A stretch of 36,314 nt of DNA from Gammaproteobacteria bacterium (GTDB lineage: Bacteria > Pseudomonadota > Gammaproteobacteria > Xanthomonadales > SZUA-36). How positions within the stretch are numbered: position 1 is the first letter of the stretch; each line of letters begins with the position of its first letter. Below, piece by piece: positions 23,955-34,337 of this stretch. A program made the translations under genes and the position numbers. The DNA is taken from NCBI GenBank assembly GCA_030428105.1, contig JAUIBE010000028.1:1-36314 (forward strand). The letters are read 5' to 3'. The notes below the pieces were generated by a model, which was not told where the DNA came from, did not search any database, and saw nothing but the letters and a program-made list of their open reading frames with translations.

Positions 23955-24161
23955 CTAGTCTTCCAGAATAAACGTCACCTTCAGGATGGCGCGGTACTCG
24001 GTGATGTTGCCCTGGCTGTCGCAAACCACCTTCTGCCCTTCCACCCAGGCGCCGCGCACGTTCTTCAGCGTTGCGGCAGCCCGCTTCACGCCCTTCTTCA
24101 CGGCATCTTCAAACGACTCCTTTGACGAGGAAATAATCTCTGTGACTCTGGCTACGGACAT
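23955..24161 (-). CDS. Dodecin, flavin-binding protein
   Basis: 68 residues, the standard dodecin length. VTEIISSSKESFEDAVKKGVKRAAATLKNV, with the helix and the following WVEGQKV strand, holds the Trp that stacks on flavin in dodecins. It assembles as a dodecamer that stores or sequesters FMN/FAD-type flavins. AGAGAGG lies 7 nt before the ATG. It follows the PlpD-like gene on the same strand but is probably separated from it by a terminator. Confidence 0.92.
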   Translation of the reverse strand: MSVARVTEIISSSKESFEDAVKKGVKRAAATLKNVRGAWVEGQKVVCDSQGNITEYRAILKVTFILED

Positions 24162-24182
24162 GGTTGAACCTCTCTGTTGTTG

Positions 24183-24209
24183 AAAAAACTGCCCCGCCGA
24201 AATTGGCAG
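24183..24209 (-). terminator. Possible terminator after the PlpD-like gene
   Basis: On the minus strand CTGCC (24209-24205) pairs with GGCAG (24193-24189), followed by TTTTTT (24188-24183). The stem is short, with a loop of 11 nt. It lies between the PlpD-like stop and the dodecin start. Confidence 0.4.
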
Positions 24210-24253
24210 GGCCTGCTCTAAGCATAGACAAGCCGGGTTGCACTTCCAACTCG

Positions 24254-26464
24254 CTAGAAATTGCGGAAACCAAAGGGATTGCCCAGGTAGAAGTAGAAGG
24301 TCGACTCGCCCGATTCGTGGTGACCCCAGGCCACGTAGACCGGCCCGATCGGCGTATCGGCACCGACAAAAATACTGCCCGCGCTTTGCAGGTCGCCAAA
24401 TGAGATGTCATCGGCGAAATTCCACACATTGCCGGCTTCCAGGGTGAACCCGGCGTAAACCGGCGCGATATCCAGGTCCACCACCTTGCGCCGGTAAGAA
24501 ACCGACAACAGGCCCAGGTGGCGGCCAATCAGCTGGTCGGGAATCAGGCCCGACATGCGGGTGAAACCACCCAGCTGGAACGAGCGCTCCAGCGGCGCCA
24601 GGTCATCGAAGCTATAGGCCGCCTCGGCGTGACCCAGGAAAATGTTGCGCCCCCATGACCACGCCCTGGTGGCCTGGAAGTAGGCCTGGTCGTAATCCAG
24701 GCTGGCGCCAAACGAATCAAAACCATGGCTATAAACCAGGTTCACGAATGAACCGTCGTTGGGGAAATAAACACTGTCCAGGGTGTCGTGCTGGTAGCTG
24801 AGCACCATCTCGCTGATGCGCACATCGTTGTCGGTCACAAAGCTGTCCGGCCCAACGCGCTGGGTGGCGTTGCCACGGAAGTAGTTGTAGTCCAGCCGCA
24901 CCTGGTTGTTGTAATCAAGGTTTCGGCCGATGCCGATCGAGGCGCCGAAGCCGCCAATCTCCAATTCCGAGATCAACTTGTTGTCCTGGTAAATATCAAA
25001 GCGGTTGCGGCGGTAATAGAGGTCGCTTTCCACGAACCAGTTCGCCGCCTTGTCGATGGGCTGGTAGAAGTTGAATTCGAGCTCGTCCTCGCGACCGAAC
25101 GCGCCCAGCACGCGCAACTCGCCGCCATACGGGTTGAGCGCGTTGCGGGTATAGGCCGCGCTGACTTTGAAATCGCTGTTGCCGGAGAAGTCATCGGAAA
25201 ATTCCAGCCCAAGTTGCAGGTAGTTCGGCCCCCAGCTTCGCGGCAGTGCCTCGATATGAACCCCCTGCTGGCCGGCCGGATCCTGCACCAGGCTGTAAGT
25301 GACCGACTGGAACACATCCAGCGCGTACACCTGGTCGATGTTGCGCTGCAGTTCATCCAGGTCCAGCGGCTCGCCGGGGGTGATACGGATGCGCGACATG
25401 ATGATCTCGTCATCCAGCACCGACTGGTTGTTGAGGCTGATGAACTGGATCACCAGCGGGTCCGCCGCGCCACGGGCGGCACCGGCAACGCGGGTTGTGT
25501 CACCCACGCCGGGAAGTGCCGCCAGCGCCGTTTCAAACTCCGCGGTGGCCTGGTAGCCGAGTTCGGCCAGGTCACCGGCCGCCTTGAAGTCGGTAGAGGT
25601 GAAGCCTTCCAGGTCCGGAACAATCAGGATGTCCCGGGCGGTGAGGCTGGCAATCTGCACCTCGGTGTTGCGCCGGGTGAGAAAGCCGGTGAGTTGCTCG
25701 GTCACGCTCAATACCGAGTCAAGCTGGTCGGCCTTGAACAACGGCATCGAGATATCCACCGCGATCACGATATCGGCGCCCATCTCGCGGGCCACGCTGA
25801 CCGGCAGGTTGTTGGCCATGCCGCCATCGACCAGCAGGCGGTCCTGGTGCGGCACCGGGGCGAAGAATCCCGGCACCGACATGCTGGCGCGAATCGCATC
25901 CGCCAGGCTGCCTTCAGAAATCACGATCTCGTCACCGGTCTCCAGGTCGGTCGCCACCGCGCGGAAAGGCACGCGGAGATCGTCAAAGTTGCGCACATTG
26001 GCCACCGGCAGAAGGAAGCGGTGAAACATCTGGTCAAGGTGCTGGCCTTCAACCGCCCCCATCGGGAACTGGAACGAGCCATTGTTGAAGCCCACCCGGT
26101 AGGGAATCAGCAGTTCGCGGTCGAGCTCCTTCTTGCGCATGGTCTCGTCGCGGCGCGCCGGGCGGTCGGTGAAGGCCGAGCGCCAGTCGGCGTCACGCAC
26201 CATGGTCTCGATTTCATCGGGCGTGTAGCCCGCCGCATACAGGGCGCCAACGATCGCGCCCATGCTGGTGCCAGCAATGTAATCGATGGGCACGTTCAGC
26301 TCTTCCAGCTTTTTCAGCACACCAATGTGGGCGCCGCCACGTGCACCGCCGCCGCTCAGCGCCAGGCCAATCTTTGGCCGCTCGGATTCCTGGTTGGCAA
26401 AAACCGGGGCCGCCAGGCCCAGGTTTGCAATGGCCAGCAGGCCGGATAACACCATTCGAATCAC
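24254..26464 (-). CDS. PlpD-like patatin phospholipase with Omp85 barrel (type Vd autotransporter)
   Basis: 736 residues, close to Pseudomonas PlpD (728). A signal peptide (about 1-24) precedes a patatin domain with oxyanion loop GGGARG (38-43), nucleophile Ser67 in GTSMG and Asp213 in DGG. A POTRA-like domain (about 330-410) and an Omp85-type barrel ending in Phe (last residues NPFGFRNF) follow. The patatin part should be moved through its own barrel and show phospholipase A1-type activity at the surface or outside. The start is GTG at 26464: GGAGG sits 6 nt upstream of it, whereas the ATG three codons later is 15 nt away. It is divergent from acs. Confidence 0.92.
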   Translation of the reverse strand: MIRMVLSGLLAIANLGLAAPVFANQESERPKIGLALSGGGARGGAHIGVLKKLEELNVPIDYIAGTSMGAIVGALYAAGYTPDEIETMVRDADWRSAFTDRPARRDETMRKKELDRELLIPYRVGFNNGSFQFPMGAVEGQHLDQMFHRFLLPVANVRNFDDLRVPFRAVATDLETGDEIVISEGSLADAIRASMSVPGFFAPVPHQDRLLVDGGMANNLPVSVAREMGADIVIAVDISMPLFKADQLDSVLSVTEQLTGFLTRRNTEVQIASLTARDILIVPDLEGFTSTDFKAAGDLAELGYQATAEFETALAALPGVGDTTRVAGAARGAADPLVIQFISLNNQSVLDDEIIMSRIRITPGEPLDLDELQRNIDQVYALDVFQSVTYSLVQDPAGQQGVHIEALPRSWGPNYLQLGLEFSDDFSGNSDFKVSAAYTRNALNPYGGELRVLGAFGREDELEFNFYQPIDKAANWFVESDLYYRRNRFDIYQDNKLISELEIGGFGASIGIGRNLDYNNQVRLDYNYFRGNATQRVGPDSFVTDNDVRISEMVLSYQHDTLDSVYFPNDGSFVNLVYSHGFDSFGASLDYDQAYFQATRAWSWGRNIFLGHAEAAYSFDDLAPLERSFQLGGFTRMSGLIPDQLIGRHLGLLSVSYRRKVVDLDIAPVYAGFTLEAGNVWNFADDISFGDLQSAGSIFVGADTPIGPVYVAWGHHESGESTFYFYLGNPFGFRNF

Positions 26465-26553
26465 GGAATTCCTCCACCAGGGCCAGCCGTCGCAGGGGTG
26501 CGAACAAGCCGGCGTAAGTCGCCTGCGGGCCGTAACACAACACGCGAAACGGC

Positions 26554-26559
26554 TACAAT
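26554..26559 (+). promoter_or_regulatory. Possible -10 box of acs
   Basis: TACAAT at 26554-26559, 41 nt before the acs ATG. No strong -35 at the right spacing. The 136-bp divergent region also carries the PlpD-like gene's promoter. Confidence 0.3.
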
Positions 26560-26600
26560 GACATGACCGTATTCTACAAATCAGGTCAGCCACGAACATC

Positions 26601-28540
<1,940 letters not shown>

Positions 28541-28544
<4 letters not shown>

Positions 28545-29107
28545 TTTTCCAGGTCGGGAATCACCAGTTCCTGGCCCGGAAAGATCTTGTCGGGGTCTTC
28601 CAGCAACGGCTGGTTGGCCTCGAAGATCTTCATGTACTTCGAACCATTGCCGTAGTGCGCCTCGGCAATCTTCCACAGGCTGTCGCCGGGCTGAACGGTG
28701 TAGGTTTTTGCCGCTGTCGCCGGGGCTTGCGTGGCTGGCTCAGGGCTGGGCGCCGATGAAACCTCGGGCTCCGGCGCAGCCACCACGGGCGTTTCCGGTG
28801 CAGGGGGTGGAGGCGCGGGTTCTGGAGCCGCCGGTGGTTCCGGCGCGGGCGGAGGCGCCACGCTGGTCCGGTCATTCACTGCGCTCACCCCGGCGATACC
28901 CGAAACCAGCTCGACGATTTTCTGCCGTTCCGCCTCGCTGGCTGCCGTTCCGCTGATGGTGACCGTTCCATCGGCGCCGAATGAGAAATCCAGCGTTGAA
29001 GGATCGATACCGTTCTCGCGCAGCACCTGGCTGGGGCCAACGGTGACATCGGCTTGCGGCGCTTTCTTGCCGCCCATTGCTTTTTTCAGACTGTCGAAGA
29101 ATCCCAT
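28541..29107 (-). CDS. BON-LysM protein, Kbp/YgaU-like
   Basis: 188 residues. The N-terminus [10 protein letters not shown] resembles E. coli Kbp; a BON domain spans about 30-88, a Pro/Ala/Glu-rich linker about 89-132, and a LysM domain about 135-185 ([20 protein letters not shown]...[19 protein letters not shown]). E. coli Kbp is a cytoplasmic potassium-binding protein of the same BON-LysM layout, and there is no signal peptide here either. The long proline-rich linker is longer than in Kbp. AGGGAG lies 6 nt upstream. It follows the SLOG gene by 64 nt on the same strand, but probably has its own promoter. Confidence 0.88.
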
Positions 29108-29171
29108 GCTTGCTCCCTTGCTATGGCCGATTCACGGCCCACGGCGCCAACAGCGGCGTCATTCCTAATTA

Positions 29172-30866
29172 CTATAGCCCGCCAGGCTCGATGGCGCGTT
29201 CGCGCTTCATCAAGATCCACTCGGCGCCCTCTTCCAGGGCCGCTTCGCCCAGGGCTCGCATCACGCGACGCTGGAATGCGGCATTGCTGGTGCCGGATAT
29301 CAGCTCGCGTGCATTGGCGAATACTTTGCCCATGAACTGGTACTGTTTGATCAGCTCTTTTTCGGCTTTCTTGGTGGACATCGCCTCGCGCACGCCGGCA
29401 ATCAGTGGCAACACGCCCATCAGGATCATGACCAGGTCCTTTTGGTCTTCACCCAACCGTTGGCCGATGAAAAGCATCGCCACCGCCAACAGGATGCCGG
29501 CCCAAAGGCAGAAGTTGCCCATGCGATGGGTGCGTGCGTGGTGATGGGCGTTGAAGGCAGCCTTGCGGGTGTAGTAACCGAGCTGGCCTGAAGCGGCCTG
29601 CTGGTCGCCGACCCAGTGGTCAATAGCCCAGGGCAGCCAGGCCGGGTCGGGCACGATGCCGCGCTCGCGCAACATGCTGGCCGCGCGCATCACGTGGCGG
29701 ATCCAGCCCAGCTCGGTGTCCTGCTTGTGCAGGAAGGTGTCGTAGGCAAAACCGGGCGAGTGCGCGTCCACCACCCCGGAAACATTCCAGTAGAACTGCA
29801 CCCGCAGGGCCTCGGCCAGGGCGCGGTAGTCCAGGTACTTGCGGTGCCACTGCCGCCGGGTGCCGATGATGTGCAGCACGAAGCCGGCGGCAAACAGGCC
29901 CAGGAAGGCGGCCAGCAGCCAGTGCGGACCGTCGCGCTCGGAATAGACGATGAACACCAGGCCCATGATCACCGCCATGGTGTACATCAGCAGCAGGCTG
30001 TTGTTGAAGCGTCGCTGGAAATGCACCGCCAGCCAGTCGGCCGCTGAAAAAAGCCGGTTGGTTAATGCCGCGCCGGGCGGAACCTCGGCTTGCGGCGGGT
30101 CTTCCAGCAGCATTCGGCCTTCGCGCTCGATGGCATCGTCGTACTTGCGCCAGTCGTCATCAAACTCACCCAGCCGGTCGAGCATGGCGCCGTATTCGCG
30201 TGGCACATCCTCGTCCTCGGGCAAACTGAAATGCGAGGTCAGCCAGCGGTCCTGGCCGATCACCAGGCCTTCAGCCGGGCCGCCATCGGGCCCCTCGCGG
30301 CGGGTGATGATGTGGTAACACAGGTCGTTTTCGTTGTCGGCCAGCAGGCTGGCGGGCGGCAGCTCGTCCTCGAAACCGGGCATCACCGCGGTCAGGTGAT
30401 AACGCACCACCTGGCCAGTGCCGCCATGCGCATCGGTGTGTTTTCCGTCCCACAGGGCCAGTAAGACCTGGCAGTGGTTGGAAACAAAAACCCCAAGCTG
30501 GGCGTACTGCCAGCTTCGCGCCTCCCTGTCCTTCAGGTCCGCACCGGGACGTGTGGGCAAAACGATGACCCGCTCGGCGCCCTCCATGAAGCGCTCCATG
30601 GCTTCCCTGCCGGCGTGCGAAACGAAGTCTTCCAGGTAGTCGCTGTGCGCCATCGGCAAAACAGCGGTGTAGGGAATGCCCAGCTCCACCGCGACATCTG
30701 TCACCAGCGCATCGGCGCCTTCGGCCAGCGGCGTGAGCAGTTCTACTGGCAGGCCTGGAAAGCGCTTTTCCAGCACCTTGAAGAACTTGATCACTTCCGC
30801 GCGCAGGCGTGGCGACTCATCGGGAGCCAGGTCCCGGTGGCCGGTCACGCCTACAGTCAGTCGCAT
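29172..30866 (-). CDS. SLOG-domain protein with four membrane helices (SLATT-like effector)
   Basis: 564 residues. The N-terminal ~200 residues form a SLOG/DprA-like Rossmann domain: opening strand and GVTGHRDL loop (6-13), AEGADALVTDVAVELG (49-64), and LALWDGKHTDAHGGTGQVV (136-154), where DGK...GGT is the ligand-loop signature of SLOG proteins. After a charged linker come helices at about 290-309 and 316-335. A basic RRQWHRKYLDYRALAEALR segment follows, and a second helix pair lies near 450-500. The helical part resembles SLATT domains, predicted pore-forming effectors in nucleotide-signal defence systems. Its ATG overlaps the stop of the four-Cys secreted gene by one base (TGATG), so translation is coupled. 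Function is inferred from family logic. Confidence 0.75.
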   Translation of the reverse strand: MRLTVGVTGHRDLAPDESPRLRAEVIKFFKVLEKRFPGLPVELLTPLAEGADALVTDVAVELGIPYTAVLPMAHSDYLEDFVSHAGREAMERFMEGAERVIVLPTRPGADLKDREARSWQYAQLGVFVSNHCQVLLALWDGKHTDAHGGTGQVVRYHLTAVMPGFEDELPPASLLADNENDLCYHIITRREGPDGGPAEGLVIGQDRWLTSHFSLPEDEDVPREYGAMLDRLGEFDDDWRKYDDAIEREGRMLLEDPPQAEVPPGAALTNRLFSAADWLAVHFQRRFNNSLLLMYTMAVIMGLVFIVYSERDGPHWLLAAFLGLFAAGFVLHIIGTRRQWHRKYLDYRALAEALRVQFYWNVSGVVDAHSPGFAYDTFLHKQDTELGWIRHVMRAASMLRERGIVPDPAWLPWAIDHWVGDQQAASGQLGYYTRKAAFNAHHHARTHRMGNFCLWAGILLAVAMLFIGQRLGEDQKDLVMILMGVLPLIAGVREAMSTKKAEKELIKQYQFMGKVFANARELISGTSNAAFQRRVMRALGEAALEEGAEWILMKRERAIEPGGL

Positions 30867-31432
30867 CAATTTCCTGGTGAGCCCCGGTTGTCTATGCGCG
30901 GATCATAGCTGAGTTGACGGCCGGTTCCACAGTGCTCAACCACCACCTTGTACCAGACCGAAAAAACATGCTCGTTGGCGTCACTGAACGTGACCTTTTT
31001 CTTGTTTTCCTCGGTAAGCTTTACTTCGCCGCTGGTCCTATCGGCACTGAAGTCGTCAGCCGCATCCTGCGAAATATTGCCCCAGGTGGTTGGCTTGGCG
31101 GCCGGGTTGGTGACATCTGACTCGCCACCCAGCACCACCGAGTGAATCTTCCACGAACTGTCCTTGCGACAAGTGGAGTCACCTTGCTGCAAGGTCACCG
31201 AGAACTCCGCGCTGTGATCCTCGGGCACATCGTAGCAGGCATCATGATTCTTGCTTTTGCAGTTGGAGCGGGAGGTATAGAAGATGTTTTTCTTCAACGC
31301 GAGGCGATTGCCGTCCACCTCGAAAGTCATCTTGTAGCGATCAACGGGCTTGGCGTGGGCGATGGCCGGGGCCAGCAGCAATACGAAGGCGATGGCGACG
31401 CCCCCCACGGGTGTTCGTAGCGAAGTATTCAT
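30866..31432 (-). CDS. Secreted four-cysteine protein, paralogue of the lipoprotein at 33672-34262
   Basis: 188 residues. A Sec signal peptide (1-27, ending AHA-K) is followed by a ~160-residue domain I do not recognise. It has four cysteines: a close pair (C-x7-C), one in GDSTC, and one in EHCGTG near the end. The C-terminus reads WYKVVVEHCGTG then DPRIDNRGSPGN. The same cysteine order and C-terminal signature occur in the lipoprotein two genes upstream, so the two are paralogues with likely paired disulfides. AGGAGA lies 5 nt before the ATG. It is 49 nt after the TIR gene and coupled to the SLOG gene. Base use is less GC-rich than its neighbours, with many Lys codons. Confidence 0.8.
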   Translation of the reverse strand: MNTSLRTPVGGVAIAFVLLLAPAIAHAKPVDRYKMTFEVDGNRLALKKNIFYTSRSNCKSKNHDACYDVPEDHSAEFSVTLQQGDSTCRKDSSWKIHSVVLGGESDVTNPAAKPTTWGNISQDAADDFSADRTSGEVKLTEENKKKVTFSDANEHVFSVWYKVVVEHCGTGRQLSYDPRIDNRGSPGN

Positions 31433-31481
31433 GCGTCTCTCCTGTTGGAACGTTAACTGGGAATACTTCCTGTGGCCCACG

Positions 31482-33584
31482 TCAGCCAGGTCCCTGGCAC
31501 AAATCATATTCACGGCAAATGCGCACAAAACCAGGCTCGAAGAAGCCCTGTGACAGCAGGAACGCCGTTTGCTCCTGCGCCAATGCGCGGTTGTCTTCCA
31601 CCAGCGCTTGCAGCACCAGGGTGTTGCGGTCATCGCAACTCATGTATTGGCGGGTTTCGTCCAGGCGGACCGGTGGCAGCAGGTCGGCAGCCTGGCTCAA
31701 AGCGCTGTTTTCTTCACTGAAATGCCATTTCAGGAAACGCGCCAGGGCGATCTCGCCGGTCCACGGCCGGAGGTCACCCTCGGTTTCCACCAACTCGGTC
31801 ATGCGCCGCGCTGCGTCTTCCCAAAGACGCTCGGCCTGCTGTGATTCTCCCACCAACCAGGCCATTTCGGCGTAGTGCAGCAGGAAAACCACGAACTCTT
31901 TTCGACGCCGGTGATTGTCTTGCCCACCCATGGCCAGTACCTGCTGAAGCTGGACAAGAAAATCAGCGTAGCGAGCCAGCGCGGCTTGGCGGTCACCCTG
32001 CTCAGCGTTCAACAACACCACGTAAGACTCACGAATCAGCTGGTCCCAGCGGAAACCCACGTTGCTGGCATCGTTCTGGTAAAGGCGCTCAAACTCGCGG
32101 ATCGAAAGGCGCAGGTGCTCCATGGCGAATTCATTGGCGCCCGCCTTGCGGGCGACGTTGGCGAAACCACTTAGCGAGTATGCGTAACGCTGGCGCAAAC
32201 CCATGTTTGACGGCTGGCGCGCCAGGCTCTCGCGGGCGATCCGTACGTTTTCCTGGCGCGATTCCATCGCCCCGCCCAGGTCACACAGCAGCAACTGGGT
32301 ATCGGCCTGCCAGGCCAGGGCCTCGCCATACTCGCTGATGTAATCCTCGTTGTTGGGGTCGAGTTCAATGGCGCGCCAGTTCAGCTCTACCGATGCCTTG
32401 ATCTGGTCCAGCGCCAGTGCGACATCATCGCCCTCGCCGCGGTTGATCAGGGCGGCAATGTTTCCGTGGGCATAGGACTGCTCCATGATCCATTCCGGAT
32501 TGCGCGGGTCCAGTTCGGCCAGCCGGTTGGAATACTCCAGGTAGTTCTGCATCGACACCTCGGCTTCGTCGAACTCACCCGTCTCGGTATACACGTAACC
32601 CACCCAGAATTCCGCCTGGCTCATCTCGAAAATACGTTCCAGGTTATCGGGCTGGCGCCGAAGCAACTCGCGGGTGACCTCCCGCGAGGCGGCGAAAGCG
32701 GTCATGGCGTCGTCGAGCTTGTCCTGGCTCATCGCCACTTCGCCAAGCTGGCGCAGCACCTTGGCTTTTTGCAGCAGCGACTCGGCGGTTTCCTCGCGGG
32801 GGTTCAGCGTGCCCAGGTAACGACTGACCTCGTCACCCATGCCCTCGAGGATATCCAGGCGACCGACCTCGTCTAGCTTGTCCTTGAGGTCGTCCACCAT
32901 GTAGTCGACCAGGTTCTCGGCATGCTGGCGGCGGTTCTCGGCCTGGTCGCGAGCGGTGATGGCCACAACCGCGAGAATGGTGGTGACGATCGCAACGGTC
33001 ATCGCAGCGGCCGAAGAAATCATCCACTGCCGATGTTTGCGCTGCATGTCGCGCTGGCGCAGGTCATCCAGCCGAATGCCCAGGATACCCGCCACCAGTT
33101 TCAGCCGGGCCAGCACCTTGCCATCGGCATCTTTGCGCGCATCGGCAGCCAGCGGCTCCTGGGCAAGGCCATCCACCTCCTGCACCATGGCAGGGGGGAA
33201 ACACTGCAGGCTTGGATCGCTGGCGCCGGGCTCACCATCGACGATCAATCCCAGGATGCGATCTTCGCGCCCGAGCTTGCGGAAATACTCAACCTCGCGA
33301 TTGACCCACTCGGAAGCAGCAGCGGCTGGAGAGCAGATGACCACCAGGGTCTCGGAAGCCTCCAGTTCCCTGGTGACGGTGGCGCCGAGGTCTGCCGAGG
33401 AAGACAAGTCCTCGCGATCGCGGAAAACCGGCGCAACGCGCGCCGGTATCGCGCCGTACAGCCCGTTCTTTCCAACCAGGCGGCGAGGCACGCGGTAGGA
33501 TTCCAGCGCCTTGTGCAGCCACCGGCCCCAGGCTTCATCGGCATGGCTGTAGCTGATAAAAGCCTTGTAACGGAACGCGCCCAT
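31482..33584 (-). CDS. TIR-domain protein with one membrane helix and TPR repeats
   Basis: 700 residues. A TIR domain (about 4-140) starts FRYKAFISYSHADEAWG, has the long FRDREDLSSSADLG loop, and carries Trp93-x3-Glu97 in SEWVNREVE; this W-x3-E spacing matches the catalytic Glu of SARM1-type NADase TIRs. One membrane helix lies at about 188-210, preceded by basic QRKHRQW, predicting TIR in the cytoplasm and the C-terminal ~490 residues outside. That part is helical with TPR-like units (A-A-F-A-A-S, LGEVAMSQDKLDDA, ETGEFDEAE, LDPNN). The TPR set could bind an envelope partner. It is flanked by the two four-Cys exported paralogues on the same strand. The ribosome site is weak, and a hairpin lies just upstream of the ATG. 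Confidence 0.85.
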   Translation of the reverse strand: MGAFRYKAFISYSHADEAWGRWLHKALESYRVPRRLVGKNGLYGAIPARVAPVFRDREDLSSSADLGATVTRELEASETLVVICSPAAAASEWVNREVEYFRKLGREDRILGLIVDGEPGASDPSLQCFPPAMVQEVDGLAQEPLAADARKDADGKVLARLKLVAGILGIRLDDLRQRDMQRKHRQWMISSAAAMTVAIVTTILAVVAITARDQAENRRQHAENLVDYMVDDLKDKLDEVGRLDILEGMGDEVSRYLGTLNPREETAESLLQKAKVLRQLGEVAMSQDKLDDAMTAFAASREVTRELLRRQPDNLERIFEMSQAEFWVGYVYTETGEFDEAEVSMQNYLEYSNRLAELDPRNPEWIMEQSYAHGNIAALINRGEGDDVALALDQIKASVELNWRAIELDPNNEDYISEYGEALAWQADTQLLLCDLGGAMESRQENVRIARESLARQPSNMGLRQRYAYSLSGFANVARKAGANEFAMEHLRLSIREFERLYQNDASNVGFRWDQLIRESYVVLLNAEQGDRQAALARYADFLVQLQQVLAMGGQDNHRRRKEFVVFLLHYAEMAWLVGESQQAERLWEDAARRMTELVETEGDLRPWTGEIALARFLKWHFSEENSALSQAADLLPPVRLDETRQYMSCDDRNTLVLQALVEDNRALAQEQTAFLLSQGFFEPGFVRICREYDLCQGPG

Positions 33585-33593
33585 GTCAGCCCG

Positions 33594-33611
33594 TGCGCCC
33601 GGCTGGGCGCA
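33594..33611 (-). promoter_or_regulatory. Hairpin just upstream of the TIR gene start
   Basis: TGCGCCC (33594-33600) and GGGCGCA (33605-33611) form a perfect 7-bp stem with a 4-nt loop, 9 nt before the TIR ATG on the minus strand. There is no T-tract. It occupies the place of a ribosome site and may limit TIR translation relative to the exported protein upstream. Confidence 0.4.
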
Positions 33612-33671
33612 TCAACAATGCGCCGCTCGCGGCCTCGCTCTCTCCGGGTTCAGCCGCGTGACAGGCGCCGG

Positions 33672-34262
33672 TCAATTTCTGCCAAACCCGCCGTGGTTCT
33701 TGATCCGCGGGTCAGTCTTGGCCTCCTTGCCGGTTCCACATTGCACTGCGGTGAGTTCATACCAGATGGTGTAGGCGCTGGAGTTCATGTCCAGGATCAC
33801 CATCTCCTGGCCACCGGGGGAAAGGAAACTGATGTCGCCGTACTCCTCGGCGTAGAAATCCGCCTGCGCCTTGGTGCTGATCTTTGAGTACTTCTTCTCG
33901 TAGGTATTGCCGGTTTGCGTAACGTTGGGAAGTTCGGTCAGGCTGACGCCCTTCCACACCCAGGTTTCTTCAGGCTCGCCTTCACACGAGGTCACGTCAC
34001 CACCTTCCAGGCGAAATACGATGACGCCCATTTTTTCCAGCCCAACCTCGATGCAGCCGTTCTCGGGCCCCAGCACGGTAGGACACTGGGGTCCGCTTTG
34101 AATCTCCAGCGTGAATGTGCCGTTGTCCTCCTCGACTTCCACATCGACATCGAAAAACTGCGGCTTGCCGCTGCTGGACATCGGCGCGACGCCCATCGGT
34201 TGTGTGGCGCACCCAGCCACGCACAGGGTCGATCCGAGCACTACTACCGCCCAAGTCTTCAT
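33672..34262 (-). CDS. Four-cysteine lipoprotein, paralogue of the secreted protein at 30866-31432
   Basis: 196 residues. The signal peptide ends in a lipobox (VAGC, lipidated Cys18) with no Asp at +2, which points to the outer membrane. The mature domain has four cysteines besides the lipid one: a near pair (C-x9-C), one in GGDVTSC, and one in VQCGTG. The C-terminus reads WYELTAVQCGTG then DPRIKNHGGFGRN. This pattern, including a WK-x-V stretch after Cys3, matches the secreted protein at 30866-31432. I do not recognise the domain. The ATG at 34262 is preferred (GGAGGG 8 nt upstream) over the GTG at 34277. It is the first gene of the TIR/SLOG operon. Confidence 0.82.
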   Translation of the reverse strand: MKTWAVVVLGSTLCVAGCATQPMGVAPMSSSGKPQFFDVDVEVEEDNGTFTLEIQSGPQCPTVLGPENGCIEVGLEKMGVIVFRLEGGDVTSCEGEPEETWVWKGVSLTELPNVTQTGNTYEKKYSKISTKAQADFYAEEYGDISFLSPGGQEMVILDMNSSAYTIWYELTAVQCGTGKEAKTDPRIKNHGGFGRN

Positions 34263-34300
34263 CTCATATCCCTCCACGCAAAAACGCTGCCTTAGGGATA

Positions 34301-34306
34301 ATCATA
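34301..34306 (-). promoter_or_regulatory. Possible -10 box for the lipoprotein-TIR-SLOG operon
   Basis: TATGAT on the minus strand (34306-34301) lies in an AT-rich stretch within the 75-bp gap after the hydroxyacid dehydrogenase gene, about 39 nt before the lipoprotein ATG. The -35 is weak. It suggests that the operon starts here. Confidence 0.35.
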
Positions 34307-34337
34307 GGACAAAACAGTAATTTAGGATTGATCCGGG

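Noticed and set aside
24788-26449. 553-codon open frame on the plus strand inside the PlpD-like gene
   Set aside because: Antisense shadow of a well-supported protein; His/Val/Arg-rich composition and no family motifs.
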